Shown here: piece after piece, positions 48,207-58,464 of the stretch
Layout of the letters: each line of letters starts with the position of its first letter
Numbering within the stretch: position 1 is the first letter of the stretch
The notes under the pieces: generated by a model
The model's database searches: none
What the model saw: only the letters and a program-made list of their open reading frames with translations
Told to the model about the DNA's origin: nothing
Source: Leptodactylus fallax
Taxonomy: Eukaryota > Chordata > Amphibia > Anura > Leptodactylidae
Length of the DNA: 64,000 bases
Direction of reading: 5' to 3'
NCBI GenBank assembly: GCA_947044405.1
Contig: CAMRHE010000206.1
Location: forward strand, 1,488,001 to 1,552,000
Made by a program: the position numbers and the translations under genes

Positions 48207-51200
48207 CTGGCAATATAGGGTGAATACAGGGCGGACCTTCCTTACATTGCTTAGTTATTGTATTCCTAGGGAGAACTTTAGAACTTGTTTCATGATACAA
48301 GAAAATACAATAAGTTAATAAAGTATATTAACTTATTCTTCAGCACAGCCCTCCCTACACAAAAGCTCAAAAAAGTGAAACGACATTTACACTTTAAAGT
48401 TGGCCACACAGATTAGAATAATAAAGACAAAACCTGCCAATTTTAGCAGGACTCGCCAACCATCTAATATGTATGGAGGCCTTCTGCCTGGTCCCGACAG
48501 CAGATGTTGAGGTGAGAGTAGAATTGGTAGTTGGATTTTAACATGCCCAATCTTTTTCTTCTCAGTAGATAAGCTACCAGCTGAAGTGTCTGACAGCAGA
48601 TTACACCTGTATCTCAATCTATTACAAAGAAGGGGTATAACATAAGCAAGAATAGGTTGTAGAACAGCTGCACGGTGTTGAACATAGTCTGTCTACAAAA
48701 GGAGATGCGGGGCATGACTATGACTTTTAATAAATACAAGAAAGTCTAATTTCATAATGTTTTTTTTTTTCTTTTAGGATGGATAAAAGACATTAAAAAG
48801 AATTCTAAAAGCACACGGCTTGGTAAGTTTATATATACATATTTTTTGAGCACTGGGAATATATGGAATGAAAATTGAAGCTGTCAGGTGATTTCTGCTG
48901 CCATGTCTAAGATCAGAATATTATAGAATTCAGTCTCCTTCATGTTCTTCCCTCTCTCTGTTATATAAAGGCTTATAGGGCTCTGAGCAGGATTTCTGAG
49001 TAAAAAGCAGAGTAAATCGTGACAGGACTCCTAGGAGAGATGGTGAGAGACTCTCACTGTCTCTCCTAGGAGTCCTGCCAGGATTCACTCTGCTTTTTGG
49101 TCAGAAATCTTGCACCAAATCATATAAACAGAGTTCAGCATCTCTCCCTCCATCATATCCTGCTCTTAGATATGGCAGTAGAAATCACCTGACCCCTACG
49201 CCTCATGCTCTTCTTGGAATTTTAGATCTACAACAGTTTTTTAAATCTGAGAGAGTTTCTGAACATTTACAGAGTGGCTGAAAGCTTTATGCTTTGCTTT
49301 CCTTTGTCTGTTGTGTACTGACTGTTTTTGGCCTACCATTGACAGTTACAGGGATTGTCCAGTGCCTAATTTTTTTTTCCTAAAACTTAAGAATTCTGTA
49401 AATTGATAAAAGAAGTAATTCTTATCTTATCAATCAGTTGCTACTACTGTCCCAATGCTTCCAGTCTGGCTTCAGCAATAAGCTATCAACAGAGATGTGT
49501 GACCATTGCAACCAGTCGCAGTAGCCGTGTCAATTCAGTACCACTGAGGACATGTGTCCGTGTCAACACGTCATTGCTAGAGCAAGAAAAACTGAGTCAG
49601 GCGGGGACCCTGGAAGTGCCAGAACGAGAGAGAGCGGCACAGGAGTTATTACTTTTTATTATTTTATAGCATTCAAAGTGGTTTTCAAAGAATATTAGAT
49701 GTCTGGACCAGATCTTTAAGTAACTTGAGTACAGAGTGCTGGTAAACCACATACAAATTTCAAGAAGAACCTGATAAAAGTTTTACCTTCACTTTGGGGG
49801 TGAAAATATAGCTCAGTTCAGCACAAGATATGGAAAAGAGATTTTGATGGTTTGTCCTAAGGATAGGACAGTCATTTTGAAAACCTGGATACCTTCCTAA
49901 ATTATAAAGGAGTCTGTTACGGTTCCCATCATGGAAACAATAGCAGTACATACTGCGCTGTTCTTGAATGAAAACCCCAATGCCATCCCCAGCATAGGCT
50001 TAGTAATGAGAAAATTTTGCTGTTTTTAGTAGGTTTTATTCCTGCTATATTGTTTTCATGTCTGTTTACACCTTGTTTCTTTGCAGTACCACGTGTATTA
50101 TTTGACAGCTGGTCATATCAGGATTTTGAGAGTGTTTTCAGCAGTGAGGATGAAATAGAAGAGCTATCAGATGCTTTGGTACAGACTGCAAAGGTTAGAC
50201 ATATTTCTTTATATTTTTTTCCCATATTTTATATTACAGTTAGTTGGATGCAAAATAATGATGGAAACTGAACTAAAGAAAGAAATGTTTAACTCTTAAC
50301 CCATCGAGTTCAAGTATTGATTTATGTGGATTATAAGTAGCCCATTAATATTGTAAATTTTATAGGAAATATTCTAGCAAACTATGTCTCTGTAATATAA
50401 AATGAGGAATCTATGAGATAAACCTCTGTGCTAAAAATTCCGTAAAATAACACATAAGTCTCTTTCTGCTGTCTGGAAACTGTCAGTAAGCTGCTATTGA
50501 TGGATCTGTTTCTGTATTTGTATCTACATTAATACATGTAAAGGGTTTTCCAGGATCTTTATATTGATGACCTCTTCTCCGGCACGTGATCGCTGCTGCC
50601 CATCACTAGCCTCAGCAGTACAGCTGTGTTGGCAGTCTCCAGCAGGTAGTAATGTCATAGTTGGGAAAGCAGGCAGTGACTTCTCAAAGTGAGCCTGCTC
50701 TATAAATTGAGCATTGATACCCGCTAGGTTATCAATATCAAAAGTATGGACAACCAATTTAAGTAATAGCAACCTAGGAGGTTGAGATTTAAAGGGGTTG
50801 CCCAAACCCCACACAGATCATCTGTCTATTCTAGCCGCCTCCGAGTACCAGAAGCTGCTAGTGGACGAATGATGTGTGCTGCACTTATTCAAGTAACAGA
50901 AGTATAACTGCAGTTCACCAGAACCACTGCTATTCAGTGCCGCCTGTCCACTAGCTGCTTCCGGTACCAGGAGGCTTCTATAACAGATGATCTGTGCGGG
51001 GTCTGGGTGTCGGACCCCGACAGATCATATACTGATGACCAGTTCTGTGGATAGTTGTGAATACTAAGAAATCTAGAATTAGATCTAAAGCTGTCCATAC
51101 ACAAGATAAAAGTTGGCTACAATAGTTGATTTATACCTTTCCGTTCTATTATCATTTGGTGACTCCTGTCTGTCAAAAACGTGATTGGCCAAGATGGAAA

Positions 51201-54200
51201 ATTTCGCCCCCTGGTCACCAGAAACTCCATGTATATGGAATGATCAAATGAATCTACCTGATTGGCCAGTTTAGTATCCCATGGACGACTGGCTTATTGT
51301 GCTAGTCATTAACTTATGTATATATCTTTAGGATAAGTTATCAATATTAGTTTAGTTGTGGTCTGGGACCGCCACAGTGCTGCTGATCAAATAACTGTTT
51401 TCTCTCCACGGGCCATTTGACGTCATGTTCATTGTTCACACGGTCTATTTGTGGCTCAGTCCCATTTAAGTGAGTAGAGCTGATATGCATCACCAAGCAC
51501 AGTTTATGCAGTACTCTTGGTAGGTAGTAGGGAAGCTGCCAGGCTCATCCGAGTGCTGCGCTCTCTTTAAGCAGCTTTTTGGTGGGGGTGCTGAGTGTCA
51601 TACCCCAATAATCTGATATTGATGACCCATGCTAAGGACAGCATAGGAAAACCCCCTTTAAGTACCTAGTCAGCTGTGCAGCAGGTCTAAGAGGGGTCAC
51701 AAGACACATTTTCCTGCCTCCCAAACTCTGAATATACCCAGTAAATCAGCTTGGACCTGGTCATAACCTCTCTTCATTCTGCGGGTCTCCCTACATGTCA
51801 CTGATTGTAGGGTGTGGGGTCTTCATCCCAGTAAGCAGCAGACATTAGTGATAGACCTGTGACTATAGAGAGCTGTGATTGCCTTGCAGAGGTGGCACCC
51901 GGTCTGAAGAATATCCTCAATGACCCACTTTATAGGCCATTTTATAAGGGGTAACTGTGACAGACCCTTTAAATATCAGTCGCAGACTCCGCTGAAACAA
52001 CGTGCACAATTTTTATGCAAAACAATGTAGGATTTTTTAGGTTTGTTAAGCAGAGACTGGGAAACAGAGCATGTCTCTTACATGGATGCACTCATGTTTT
52101 ATTCAGCAGGAGAAGCTCCGCACAACTTTTATGGCTTTTCATAAACAACTTTTGTTTCATTTTGTAAAATATTCACTAAAAAGTGAATTTTTATGAAAAG
52201 TGTAATTTTGTAGAACTAACCGCAGTGGAGCAGTTTGTCAAATCCAACTCCTCGGCATTATTACTCAGTAGGAGACGCATATTTTCTCCAACATTCTTGA
52301 AAATACAGAATAAACCTTTGAAATGTCTTTTTGTGGAAAGAATCCAAGATAATAGTATGGAGGGTTGGCTACTTTGTGTTATAGAGACCTGTGTCTGTAG
52401 GTCCTCAAGAGCTAACCCTATTCTATAGATCTCTAAGGCTTTGTATGACTCATTTTGGCCATAGAAGAGGGTTTTTTAGTATCTAAAAATGGAAGACTTA
52501 CCCTTATGATAATCCATCGATATTAGGTAGGTGTGAGTCGGACTCTCAACAGCCATGTCTATCTGCTCTAAGGGACCAAGTGCTCCAATAAGTATTGTTT
52601 ACCAGACACAGCTCCCTTCATTTAGTAGTTGGGTAGGAGGAAATCCGAAAAAAGGAGGTATGTAGACCGCGCTTCACTCAAGATGCTTTATTAAACTCAA
52701 TATCACACAACGCGTTTCGAGGAAATAAAGTCCTCTTTATCAAGTGTATATGAGACAGCCTGGAGCTAAAGGCTGTAGGAGCTGTAGTGGCTGTTTCTGG
52801 TATTACAACCTCACCTCATTCAAGTGATTGGGACCAAGCTGCAGTGCCAGACACCGGTGATACTAAAGGTTCACAGCAGTGCAGTACAAAGCAGTGCTAA
52901 CAATGACGGCGCCACAGCCCCTTTTACCAGCTGATTGGTGGGGGTGTCTATTGTTAGACCCCCACTGATCTGATATTAATGGCTTATTCTATGCATAGGC
53001 AAACCACTTCAATCATGCATGACAGAGCTACTGTAGTTACAGTCTTGTATGTTCATAGTACAACTTCAGTCTTATTAATGGAGATTTCCTGCCTAAAAAT
53101 AGACACCCCCACCAATTATTTGTTCTTAGCTGCTGATGCACAGAGAATGGAGCAGCAAGCAGACAGCTGTTCTCTGTGTAGTGGCCAAATCAGGTGACTG
53201 CAGATGAGCTTCAAGTAAATGGGAGCCGATCCGCAGTAACCTGGTTTGGCCCCTACACATAGAACAGCTCTGTTTACTTAGTGCTCCGTTCTCTGCGCAT
53301 CAGCTGCTCAGGACATATAATTTTGGGGGTCTCAGGTGTCAGACCCCCCTGATAATATTAAGGACCTAGCCTTAGAATCTTCACTATTTTTAGCCCAGAA
53401 AACCACTTTAGGCTGAGGCCCCACGTTGCGTAAATGCAGCTTTATTTGTTGCAGATTTTGTTGCGTTTTTTTGAGCCAAAACCTGGAGTGGATTGAGCAG
53501 AAGGGAGAATTATAAGAACTTCCTATATATTTCCCATTTTTTCAGTAGCCATTCTTGGCTTTGCCTCAAAAAAAACGCTGTAAAATCTGCAACAAAAAAA
53601 GCTGCGTTTCCGCAATGTGGGGCCTTAGCCTTAAGGTTCTGTGCACATTGCCAACTGTGGAAGACCAGATCAGTCCTCACCAGTATTGCCTGTTTTGACT
53701 TACAATGGGATCTGTCAGGTTTCGCCTTTTCACAAGAATAATGGCGCTTCATGCTATGTAATTCTTTTTATCAAATATGACAGAATAACCTGGAGGCTCT
53801 GAACGGAAATGTAAACAGAGTCCTATTGCTACATGCTTTTTACCTGGTAATTTTACAGCACACAACCATAGAAGAACAAACCACTTAAAGCCTCTGTGTA
53901 CAAGACGTTCTCTATCTGGAAAGTCAAGAGTGCTCAGCCACATTAATTGGTGGATCTCGTGCTGCTCTTGTTATTCTCCTTGAGTAGGGTGGGTGTCTTA
54001 CTGGGGAAATGCTCACCGGGAAGAAGAATTCCTTCTGCAGAAGGAAGAATATTGTCTCTCTGGGCTCAAGTCAGTGCCGAGCCCTTTAGAGTGGTTTCAC
54101 GTATAGCATTTGTGCTACAGTCTTGTGCATAGGTAAAAGCTGTAAATCAATAGGGAATGATGAAATGCACTACAAACACTGAGGGGAATTTTTTTTTTTT

Positions 54201-55407
54201 TTTTAAGACTGGTGTTTTATATGTCAGTCTTGTTCTTCTGTACAATGTAGTGAAATGTGTCTAGTTTATTAGCAGGCACAGGTCTCTTATTAGCCACATA
54301 TCTGGATTTGAGCTGTAGGTTACTCCAGTTTCGGCTGTAAATTATAGTACATTTGTTGGCCCTTGCTAAACCATGCCCCCTCCAGTTAAGCCCAGCCTAC
54401 CTTTTGGGAAACCAATTTTCACAACAATGAAATTGAGGAAAGGTTTGCAACTGTCATAGACATTTTAATAAATCTCCCCAAGTGGTTTTTTATGTCCTTT
54501 TTTTGTGGGGGCTTTTTTATTTTGAGGTATTGACTGTTTTTTTTCAGGTATATTTTATTTATCAGGTTTTCTGGTTTTCTTTTATTTTACAATATTTGCA
54601 GCCTATATGAAAATATTTATTTGATTCAGGAAAACCATTTGAATTAGACCTTTCACCATTTCCACCAACTCTATCTGTTTTATCATATGATATGTGCTGC
54701 TCCACTTGGAATTTTTTCCCTTAAACCCCCCCCCCCCCCGCAGTTCCCGAGCAATTGGTATCATTAGTTTTAGTGCCTTATATGCCACCTACTGGGTAGG
54801 CAAGGGGACATGATTCTGATGATTCTGAGCTCTTACACTGTTTGCCTCTGTTTGGAGCTTGAGTCTTTGGAGTCGAGTCACACCCCCTTGCCTGTTCCTG
54901 TTTGATTCCACCCTCTTGACATTAGAGAGCCTAGTTACCATATCAGGTACCAAAATTAAATGCATTGATTGCTCGAGAGCGGTGGCGGCTAGAGAAATAT
55001 TTCCAACTGCTCTAGAATTAATGGAAGTGCACTATTAAAGGATGTAAAGAGCTCGAGTTGGTGAAGGTGATAGAAGGTACTCTATAAGGTGAGCTATTTT
55101 GCACATCTCAGGCCACAACTTGAGGCTCGCATTTGGCGGTTCCTCAGCCCCCTTTGTAGGCCATCTTATAGATACCTGATCTGTTAGGTCACAGAACCTA
55201 TTAGGATTATCGCAGCAAACATTGCTGTAGAATATATATCTTGTGACTTGTTTAATATGTATTTAGCTACAGCTGAGGTTGTTGACACTGTGCGGTATAT
55301 ATGTTCTTCTCTAATGATATGTTTCAACGCTCTTTGTGTTACTAGGATGAACAGTTTGACGGCTTTGTGATAGAAGTCTGGAGTCAGTTGGGTGGGCAGA
55401 AGAGACA
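37919..55407 (+). CDS. CHID1: CHID1 gene, coding exons 2-7 (chitinase domain-containing protein 1 / SI-CLP), 3' part off window
   Basis: CHID1 is a secreted/lysosomal GH18-fold lectin-like protein that binds stabilin-1 and saccharides. Six exons join as 37937-38047, 44183-44332, 47390-47522, 48778-48822, 50087-50193 and 55346-55407. They give 202 codons plus 2 nt, and the human protein is 393 residues. Order of features: signal peptide (about 1-19), lysine-rich linker (20-40), then the GH18 barrel from about residue 70 ([17 protein letters not shown]). The barrel includes [13 protein letters not shown], the [10 protein letters not shown] strand and [23 protein letters not shown] (186-194) aligns with the GH18 signature DGxDxDxE, but the acids are replaced, so catalysis is not expected, as in the family. 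All junctions are GT-AG and in phase. I could not find exon 8 before base 64000. Confidence 0.93.
37937..38047 (+). CDS. CHID1: CHID1 exon 2: signal peptide and N-terminal linker
   Basis: The acceptor TTGTTGCAG ends at 37918, the ATG is at 37937 (context AACAATGA), and the donor AAG|GTAAGA follows 38047. It encodes residues 1-37: [19 protein letters not shown], a short hydrophobic signal peptide with likely cleavage after ANA, then [18 protein letters not shown], matching the vertebrate CHID1 TLSKSDAKKA region. It ends in phase 0. Confidence 0.93.
38705..39040. mobile_element. CTAAGGCC-type MITE
   Basis: Left TTAGGCCGAGGCCCCACGTG and right CCACGTGCGGTCTTAGCCTTA. The interior has GGAAATCGCGGCATGTCAAT and TATACCTATGGAAACGCC. 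It is one of the best-preserved copies. Confidence 0.75.
40590..41010. repeat. Dispersed repeat, family unnamed
   Basis: The text GTCCATCAAGTCCAACCTAT, GGCAATTGGGTTACGTCCC, TGAGTTCAATAGTCTCACCG and ACCTTTTTTCCTCTAGACAT has the look of an old retroelement end found repeatedly in amphibian genomes. I recognise the style but cannot name the family with confidence. Confidence 0.35.
43733..44126. mobile_element. hAT-like element with subterminal GTCGGA repeats
   Basis: The left end CAGGGCTGTGGAGTCGG (43733) and right end ACCCACAGCCCTG (to 44126) are inverted. A second CAGGGCTGTGG occurs at 43993, so it may be two adjacent or recombined copies. GGAGTC/GTCGGA hexamers are reiterated near both ends. 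The CAGGG terminus suggests hAT. The flanking octamers ATGCAGTG and TGCATGTG agree only if a shift is allowed. The 3' end is 56 bp from the start of CHID1 exon 3. Confidence 0.55.
44183..44332 (+). CDS. CHID1: CHID1 exon 3
   Basis: The acceptor CTCTGTGATAG and donor CCG|GTAAGT bound a 150-nt, 50-codon, phase 0/0 exon encoding residues 38-87. Conserved blocks are [19 protein letters not shown] and then [14 protein letters not shown], the first barrel strand. The exon starts 57 bp after the end of a GTCGGA-repeat transposon (43733-44126). Confidence 0.93.
44404..45866. mobile_element. hAT-like composite element with hairpins and 31-bp minisatellite
   Basis: The left CAGGGGTCGGCAACCCCCAG (44404) resembles a hAT terminus. 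A second end of the same type starts near 45765 (AGGGGTCGTCAGCCC) and closes at about 45866 (TTGCCTACCCGTACTAC). Inside are an inverted pair ACTCACCTCTCCTG / CAGGAGAGGTGAGTAAC (44595-44800), a hairpin TTATACTCTGGGGTCT at 44838-44880, and a 31-bp array. It lies in CHID1 intron 3. The frames here are repeat-born. Confidence 0.55.
44915..45435. repeat. 31-bp minisatellite, about 16 copies
   Basis: The unit contains GTGTGGAGGGGCCGCTATGT and GACATTATACC, and 31 bp is counted between successive GGGGCCGCTATG motifs. Some units are shortened or carry extra G (GGGGGGGGGG near 44985). Because 31 is not a multiple of 3, all frames stay open, giving several overlapping spurious frames. Confidence 0.9.
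45870..47389 (+). other. CHID1: CHID1 intron 3, remainder
   Basis: No gene, and no repeat that I can delimit, apart from a short TTATTATACTCTGGGGTCTC copy (47083-47103) of the hairpin family and a T run at 47219-47231 that begins a possible LINE-like or SINE-like fragment. Confidence 0.4.
47390..47522 (+). CDS. CHID1: CHID1 exon 4
   Basis: The acceptor CTATCCACAG and donor CAAG|GTGAGT bound a 133-nt exon encoding residues 88-131 plus the first base of the split Gly codon 132. It contains [19 protein letters not shown] and [13 protein letters not shown], then TGLHDVDQG. These are the most conserved parts of CHID1. It ends in phase 1. Confidence 0.94.
48159..48201. repeat. (TG)n microsatellite
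   Basis: About 21 uninterrupted TG units lie in CHID1 intron 4. Confidence 0.95.
48778..48822 (+). CDS. CHID1: CHID1 exon 5 (45 nt)
   Basis: A poly-T tract and CTTTTAG precede it, and G|GTAAGT follows. It is short: it completes Gly132 and encodes [14 protein letters not shown], then donates the G of a split Val codon. It is missed by frame scans because of its size, but is required to keep phase between exons 4 and 6. In human CHID1 the corresponding stretch is WMRAVRKHAKGLHI. Confidence 0.9.
48883..49193. mobile_element. MITE with 30-bp ends and a central 26-bp stem hairpin
   Basis: Left GTCAGGTGATTTCTGCTGCC and right GGCAGTAGAAATCACCTGAC are inverted. The two halves continue to pair to the centre, where 49024-49076 forms a 26-bp stem (AGGACTCCTAGGAGAGA start) with a 1-nt loop and two mismatches. 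The element is 311 bp. It starts 60 bp after CHID1 exon 5, in intron 5. Confidence 0.8.
50087..50193 (+). CDS. CHID1: CHID1 exon 6
   Basis: The acceptor TTTCTTTGCAG ends at 50086 and the donor AAG|GTTAGA follows 50193. The 107-nt exon completes Val147 and encodes [19 protein letters not shown] and [16 protein letters not shown], matching human VPRLLFEDWTYDDF and [17 protein letters not shown]. It ends in phase 0. The donor is weaker than the others (GTTAGA). Confidence 0.93.
52655..52765. repeat. Repeat with ACGCGTTTCGAGG motif
   Basis: The order GACCGCGCTTCACTC, GATGCTTTATTAAACTC, ACAACGCGTTTCGAGG, AAGTCCTCTTTATCAAGTGT is a compact, structured repeat embedded in a larger MITE-like region. 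I have seen this style in amphibian repeats but cannot assign it. Confidence 0.35.
53410..53636. mobile_element. CTAAGGCC-type MITE, short copy
   Basis: Ends TTAGGCTGAGGCCCCACGTT and AATGTGGGGCCTTAGCCTTAA are inverted. Inner AAACCTGGAGTGGATTGAGC and GCCTCAAAAAAAACGCTG also correspond. The frames 53493-53752 on both strands are its products. Confidence 0.75.
55346..55407 (+). CDS. CHID1: CHID1 exon 7 with degenerate GH18 signature
   Basis: The acceptor GTGTTACTAG ends at 55345 and the donor ACA|GTAAGT follows 55407. It encodes [20 protein letters not shown] plus CA of the next codon, phase 2. The DGFVIEVW octet is where active GH18 chitinases carry DGxDxDxE: here V, E and W replace D, D and E. 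This is the last certain exon in the window. Confidence 0.92.
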
Positions 55408-55656
55408 GTAAGTATTTTGTTCTCTATGCAGATTATTAAATGACAGTCCGTTCAGTGATAGGAATCTTTATGGGAGGAAACGGTAAAATAAAAAAAAAAA
55501 AAAAAAAAAGAAAAACTAGAATTAGATGAATTTAAGACTTGAACATTTCTAAAATAAAATATATAGCAAGTTTGCAAATAGTCTTCATTAAAAGGAGAAT
55601 AACCATGGATTTACATAGGATTGCATAGAAGCTGTATACACAAAATTGGACAATTT

Positions 55657-56090
55657 AAAAGGGGTCTACCGCCTGCCCCACTACCATGTTACAGAGCACA
55701 TTACAGTTATATACAATATACCTTTTTTATGTATGTCACTTTTGTAGATTTAGAGAAAAACAACTTTGAAGTCTTATGCAAATGAGGCTGTTGGTTCACA
55801 GGGGGCGGGGCTTCAGACCTAGGAGCCCTGCTTTTGCCACTCATGACCCTACCATCTCCTGCCTTAAACACTCCGGGTAGTGGGAGTTGATCCTCCCACT
55901 GCTATGACAATACCCATCCTACTTGAGCAGTGCTTCCAGGGTTCAAGGCCCGCCCCCAGTGAACCAACTGCCTCATTTGCATTAGACTTTGAAGTTGTTT
56001 TTCTCCAAATTTACCAAAGTGACATACGTTACATGTAGGTATGTGCCCTATAACATGGTGGTGACAGTTGACTATTGGTGGAGGAGGTGA
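55657..56090. mobile_element. MITE with CCACCATGTTA ends
   Basis: AGGGGTCTACCGCCTGCCCC, CTACCATGTTACAGAGCACA on the left is mirrored by TGCCCTATAACATGGTGG and ATGACATACGTTACATG on the right. The inner pair AAACAACTTTGAAGTCT / AGACTTTGAAGTTGTTTTTC is near perfect. It lies in CHID1 intron 7. Confidence 0.6.
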
Positions 56091-56898
56091 TAGACTTTTA
56101 TATTAAGACTATTTGCAAAGTTGCTTTATATATATTTTCATTTTAAAACGACTAGGATAAAAAATAAATAAATAAAAATGGTTGCAAAGCTGGACATACC
56201 CTTGATAAACCATAATGGTATGGCTGTAGATAGTGATATTCATCACATTTGTTTTTTATTATTGCTGATTTTATATATTATTTTTAAATGTTATTGATTT
56301 TGACATATTTTTTGAATATATCCGTGCAGCCACAGTGCACAAGGTGAGTCAGTAGTCATGAGATGCATACAGAGTAATATTTATTAGGAATGAATTTTCA
56401 TTTTCCTGTCCTGATATGCTGTGCATTGCTGTTAGGTGCACCTAATTTATTTAGAGGCACATGCCGGGAGTCCCTGTGATGTCAGAATTTGCTATAATGG
56501 GAAAAACTCTTTACTTAAAGAGTTTGTTCAAGTTCTAAAAATATTTGGCGAAGTGCAAGGAATGATATAAAGTAAGAAATAAATCAATATTTGCCTCCCT
56601 ATCACACTAGCAGTGCTCCGCTCTGGTCCTACATGCTTGGATTTGCTTACATGTCTGTAGTGGCATGTTGGTATGACCACATTTCCACTTACTGGCCTCA
56701 GCAGAATATAGCACAAGACTATTGAGGGCAGAGATTGGCTGCAGCAGTAACTTGTGCAAGGGCATAACTTGGGGGGTGAGCGGGGCATGTGCCTTGTGTG
56801 CAGAGGGCAGGGGGGTGGCAGTCCTTGCACAAAGGCAGTACACACAGAGCGCTTCTGTCAGTAGCTGTTGGCTGTTTTTTAACTGGCCTCAGGTTTAA

Positions 56899-57716
56899 AG
56901 GGAACCTGTCAGTGCAATTTTGGACACTAAACCACTCACAGGTCCTTATGGATCGGGGATTTATTGTCCCAAATAGCCCTGTTATAACACAATCCATGGC
57001 TGCATTAAAAATAAAAAGCTAATCCCCAGGTTGAGTAATTCCTGTCTTATATCCCTCCTCTTATGACCCCTACTGTTGGAAGCAGTGCTTTCTTTATTTT
57101 ATTTGGTTTCTTATTCTTCTGTTATTTTAACAGTATTATTGTCTTTACCGTATTTGTATGTATTATCTGTATTGTCTCCTTAATTCATATACAATAGCTT
57201 CATTGTTTCTGTTGATAAATATCTTGTATTCATGCCAGAAGGCAGTGACTCATTCTATACTGTTCTTATAACATATGCCAATTTTTTCTTGGATTTGTAT
57301 TTGATAGAATCTTGTGTTGTCATACATTGTCTTACTGATATACGTTTTCATTTAATAAATACTTCTGAAACAAAAAATAAAAAGCTTTATATTTTTGTAT
57401 CGGTCGTACTCCCTTCACTGGCGCAGTTCTTCAATGAAGCCAGAGAAGTACACCTCGGCTTCAGTGCGCATATGCTGGACCTCAGGCACGTGCGTAATGA
57501 AGCCATGTTGTACATCTTGGGCGTCACTAAAGCACAGCACAGGCACTGGGAGCACCAGAGATGACTCTGATGAGACTCTTCTCTAGGCTAGTATAAAGCT
57601 ATTTTATTTTTAATGCAGCCGCAGATTGCTTTAACAAGGCTATTTGGGACACTAAACCCCCGATCCGTAGGGAACTTTGGGTTGTTTAGTGCCCCAAATT
57701 GCCTTGATAGGTTCCC
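56899..57716. mobile_element. TTAA-type MITE (GGAACCTGTCAG), second copy, with retro-insertion
   Basis: It is the same family as 8897-9370: GGGAACCTGTCAGTGCAATT, GGACACTAAACC, GCATTAAAAATAAAAAGC and the inverted GGTTCCC end. It is preceded by TTAA (56895-56898). A 352-bp insertion (57021-57372) splits it. Confidence 0.65.
57021..57372 (+). mobile_element. Retroelement 3' end insertion with 14-bp target duplication
   Basis: AAAAATAAAAAGCT occurs at 57007-57020 and again at 57373-57386, the expected target-site duplication for target-primed retrotransposition. The inserted DNA is T-rich, has AATAAA at about 57355 near its end, and no ORF. It is probably a 5'-truncated LINE. The strand is inferred from the AATAAA. 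Confidence 0.55.
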
Positions 57717-57955
57717 ATGTTGCAGAAACACTGCTTTTTTTTTTTTTTGTTGCAGATTTTGCTTTTGCTTTTCCCTCTTTTTTTTTTTTTTTTGAGCCAA
57801 ACCCAGGCATGGCTAAAATAGGAATGGGAAATATATTAGATGCTCTTATATGGTACTTATCCTTTCTACTCAATCCACTCCTGACTTTTGCTCTAAAAAA
57901 AACAGAAAATATGCAACAAAAAAAGCTGTGTTTCCGCAGCATGAGGCCTCAGCCT
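57717..57955. mobile_element. CTAAGGCC-type MITE, partial
   Basis: GTTGCAGAAACACTGC on the left and CCGCAGCATGAGGCCTCAGCC on the right. The inner CCAAACCCAGGCATGG / CTCCTGACTTTTGCTC and T/A runs give spurious frames on both strands. The left terminal CTAAGGCC part is missing. Confidence 0.55.
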
Positions 57956-57958
57956 TAA

Positions 57959-58460
57959 AGGAGTATTCCCATGAACATAATCATATCTATATTTGTAGAT
58001 AATTAAAAGTTAAACATTTTTGCAAATATACTGTAAGTAGTTAAAAATTCTGCAGAGTTTTAAAGATTTTCTCTAACTATCTCAGTGGTGACATCTGCTG
58101 TCTTGATCGGATGCCAGTGGATACGACCACGGATGCAGAAACTTTCTATGGTTTGGGGCTTGCCAGGAATCCAGCCGTGATTTTCTTATTGTAGCTGGGT
58201 TATCAGGCAGGGACATTACATGTATCAGAAGATATCCCGGCCACAATAAGGAAATAATAGCTTATTTTCTGACGTTAGAAAGGTCCTGCATTCATAGTCG
58301 TATCCACTGGCAACTGATCAAGACAACAACTTGTAACCACAAGATATTGAGAGAAAATCTTTAAAACGCTGCAAAATATTTAATTACTTATATTTGCAAA
58401 AATGTTTAACTTTTAATTATCTACAAATTTAAAAATGGTTTTGTTCATGGGAATACAGCT
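57959..58460. mobile_element. TTAA-target MITE with about 150-bp terminal inverted repeats
   Basis: TTAA flanks both ends (57955-57958 and 58461-58464). The left reads AGGAGTATTCCCATGAACA and the right reads TGTTCATGGGAATACAGCT in inverted form. Pairing continues through TAGATAATTAAAAGTTAAAC, TTTTTGCAAATATA and TTTTAAAGATTTTCTCT. It is non-coding. Confidence 0.85.
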
Positions 58461-58464
58461 TTAA

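Larger units (their letters stand above)
50194..55345 (+). other. CHID1: CHID1 intron 6, repeat content
   Basis: It contains several MITE-like AAGGGGTT... stretches (50540-50800, 50790-51060, 51310-51665, 52470-52990, 53080-53400). It also holds a CGCGTTTCG repeat (52655-52765) and a CTAAGGCC MITE (53410-53636). A C run is at 54727-54739. No alternative exon is supported. Confidence 0.5.

Noticed and set aside
48040..48318. Frames rich in Thr-His or Val-Cys repeats
   Set aside because: Translation of the (TG)n microsatellite.
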